In this document: positions 15,131-16,314 of the stretch, piece by piece
How positions within the stretch are numbered: position 1 is the stretch's first letter
Layout of the letters: every line of letters begins with the position of its first letter
Assembly (NCBI GenBank): GCA_027492445.1
Contig: JAPUES010000098.1
Span: forward strand, 2,990 to 19,303
Reading direction: 5' to 3'
DNA length: 16,314 nt
Source: Sporomusaceae bacterium
GTDB taxonomy: Bacteria; Bacillota; Negativicutes; DSM-13327
The notes under the pieces: generated by a model
What the model was told of the DNA's origin: nothing
The model's database searches: none
What the model saw: the letters and a program-made list of their open reading frames with translations, nothing else
Translations under genes and position numbers: made by a program

Positions 15131-16314
15131 ATGGAACGTAATGCAATGCTTGATGGTGCAAGTAAGGTTTATTACAATTTAACGCCAGCCCAATTAATTG
15201 AAATGTCCTTAATCAGTAAAGAAAGCTTATTGACGGAAAATGGCGCACTGCGTGTTTCGACGGGTAAGTATACAGGCCGATCGCCCAATGATAAATTTAT
15301 CGTGGATTCACCTGGTATTCATGATGAAATTGCTTGGCAAACGAATAAACCCTTTAGTGCTGAAAAGTTTGAAGATTTGTATAGTCAAATGGTTGCTTAT
15401 ATGAAGAACCGTGAAGTGTTTATATTTGATGGTTTTGCCGGCGCTGATGAAGAGTATCATATTAATGTGAGAGTAATCAATGAATATGCCTGGCAAAATC
15501 TTTTTGTACATCAAATGCTAATACGTACGGAAGAATTTACCCAGGAGTTTTATCCAGATTTTCAAATTTACTGCCTGCCAGGTTTTAAGGCGGTTCCAGA
15601 ATTTGATGGTACTCATTCGGAAGCCTTTATTATTCTTAATTTTGAGCGTCGGATGGTGCTAATTGGCGGCACGCAATATGCGGGAGAAATGAAAAAGGCT
15701 ATATTTACAATCATGAATTATGTCTTACCACAAAAAGATGTCTTATCTATGCATTGCTCGGCAAATCTTGGTGAAAATAATGATGCTGCCTTATTTTTTG
15801 GCTTGAGTGGTACAGGTAAAACTACATTATCGGCCGATCCCAAGCGGCAACTCATTGGTGATGATGAGCATGGGTGGAGTGATCAAGGGATTTTTAATAT
15901 TGAAGGCGGGTGTTATGCTAAATGTATTGGACTACGCTATGAGATGGAACCTCAGATTTGGGAAGCCATTCGTTTTGGTTCGGTGCTAGAAAATGTTGCT
16001 ATTGATTATAATAAGCGGTTTATAAATTTTGATGATCAAAAAATCACAGAAAATACTCGTGTTGCTTATCCTATCCATTTCATTCCCAATGCACGGATTC
16101 CAGGAGTCGCTGGTCATCCCCGTACAATCGTGTTCTTAACAGCAGATGCTTTTGGTGTATTACCGCCCATTGCTAAACTGAATAAGGAACAAGCCATGTA
16201 TCATTTTTTGTCAGGGTATACTAGTAAATTAGCTGGTACGGAACTAGGGATAACCCAGCACGAAGCTACCTTTTCCGCTTGTTTTGGTGCTCCTTTTCTA
16301 CCATTATCCCCCCT
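15131..16314 (+). CDS. pckA: Phosphoenolpyruvate carboxykinase (ATP), N-terminal part (partial)
   Basis: PckA interconverts oxaloacetate and ATP with phosphoenolpyruvate, ADP and CO2. It is a gluconeogenic enzyme, but in some anaerobes it fixes CO2. About 394 of the usual 520-540 residues are inside the window; the frame is open to the right edge. The substrate arginine is R50 in YTGRSPNDKF. The kinase loop GLSGTGKTTLSADP starts at residue 224 (K230, T231), and LIGDDEHGW follows with the metal-binding aspartate. The lysine in GEMKKA and the histidine in SMHCSAN match the metal ligands of ATP-type enzymes. ENTRVAYPIHFIPNA and FGVLPPIAKL are further family stretches. The start ATG 15131 follows GGGGGGAG (15119-15126); upstream ATGs at 15079 and 15090 quickly meet stops or lie out of frame. 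I see no clear promoter in the 96 nt after the thrC terminator. Confidence 0.96.
   Translation, partial: MERNAMLDGASKVYYNLTPAQLIEMSLISKESLLTENGALRVSTGKYTGRSPNDKFIVDSPGIHDEIAWQTNKPFSAEKFEDLYSQMVAYMKNREVFIFDGFAGADEEYHINVRVINEYAWQNLFVHQMLIRTEEFTQEFYPDFQIYCLPGFKAVPEFDGTHSEAFIILNFERRMVLIGGTQYAGEMKKAIFTIMNYVLPQKDVLSMHCSANLGENNDAALFFGLSGTGKTTLSADPKRQLIGDDEHGWSDQGIFNIEGGCYAKCIGLRYEMEPQIWEAIRFGSVLENVAIDYNKRFINFDDQKITENTRVAYPIHFIPNARIPGVAGHPRTIVFLTADAFGVLPPIAKLNKEQAMYHFLSGYTSKLAGTELGITQHEATFSACFGAPFLPLSP

Noticed and set aside
15807..15989. 60-residue open frame inside pckA
   Set aside because: It lies out of frame within the ATP-binding region of pckA, which is itself clearly coding.

Overview
The window reads as ordinary chromosome from a low-to-moderate GC, anaerobic-type Firmicute. 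The best guess is a Negativicutes relative of the Pelosinus/Sporomusa kind, but that genus-level idea is an impression, not a demonstration. Supporting signs are a pyr operon with the NAD-linked dihydroorotate dehydrogenase pair pyrK-pyrD, purine-rich Shine-Dalgarno sites, consensus sigma-A type promoters, CCA-encoding tRNA genes, frequent TTG starts and an ATP-type PEP carboxykinase. I see no IS element, integrase, CRISPR array or prophage gene.

Layout. 1-4681: the 3' part of a pyrimidine operon (C-terminal half of carB, then pyrK, pyrD, pyrF, pyrE), with overlapping or closely spaced genes; together these make carbamoyl phosphate and carry out the steps from dihydroorotate to UMP. 4711-5047: a promoter, tRNA-Asp, tRNA-Gly, tRNA-Trp and a strong terminator. 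5183-6246: an unrecognised 220-residue protein built from two similar halves, and a stand-alone CheY-like receiver. 6282-6952: two tandem near-perfect promoters, tRNA-Asp, -Phe, -Gly, -Cys and -Leu, and a terminator; the Asp and Gly genes are identical to those of the first cluster. 7024-7983: a D-2-hydroxyacid dehydrogenase with its own terminator. 8138-10076: an unrecognised 514-residue protein and a small zinc-ribbon membrane protein. 10077-12005 (minus strand): glutamine-dependent NAD synthetase, whose stop codon touches that of the zinc-ribbon gene. 12119-14990: a divergent promoter followed by a YbaK/EbsC-type aminoacyl-tRNA deacylase, a free-standing B3/B4-domain protein and threonine synthase, closed by a terminator. 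15131-16314: ATP-dependent PEP carboxykinase, cut by the window end.

Most of this is housekeeping metabolism: UMP synthesis, NAD synthesis, threonine synthesis, gluconeogenesis and tRNA supply. The parts least explained by known families are the duplicated-domain protein beside the lone CheY, the 514-residue protein with its zinc-ribbon partner, and the pairing of two free-standing tRNA-editing-type domains upstream of thrC. I found no convincing evidence of a large undescribed system; these are leads of modest strength. Several starts were moved from the longest ORF to TTG or internal ATG codons using ribosome-binding sites.
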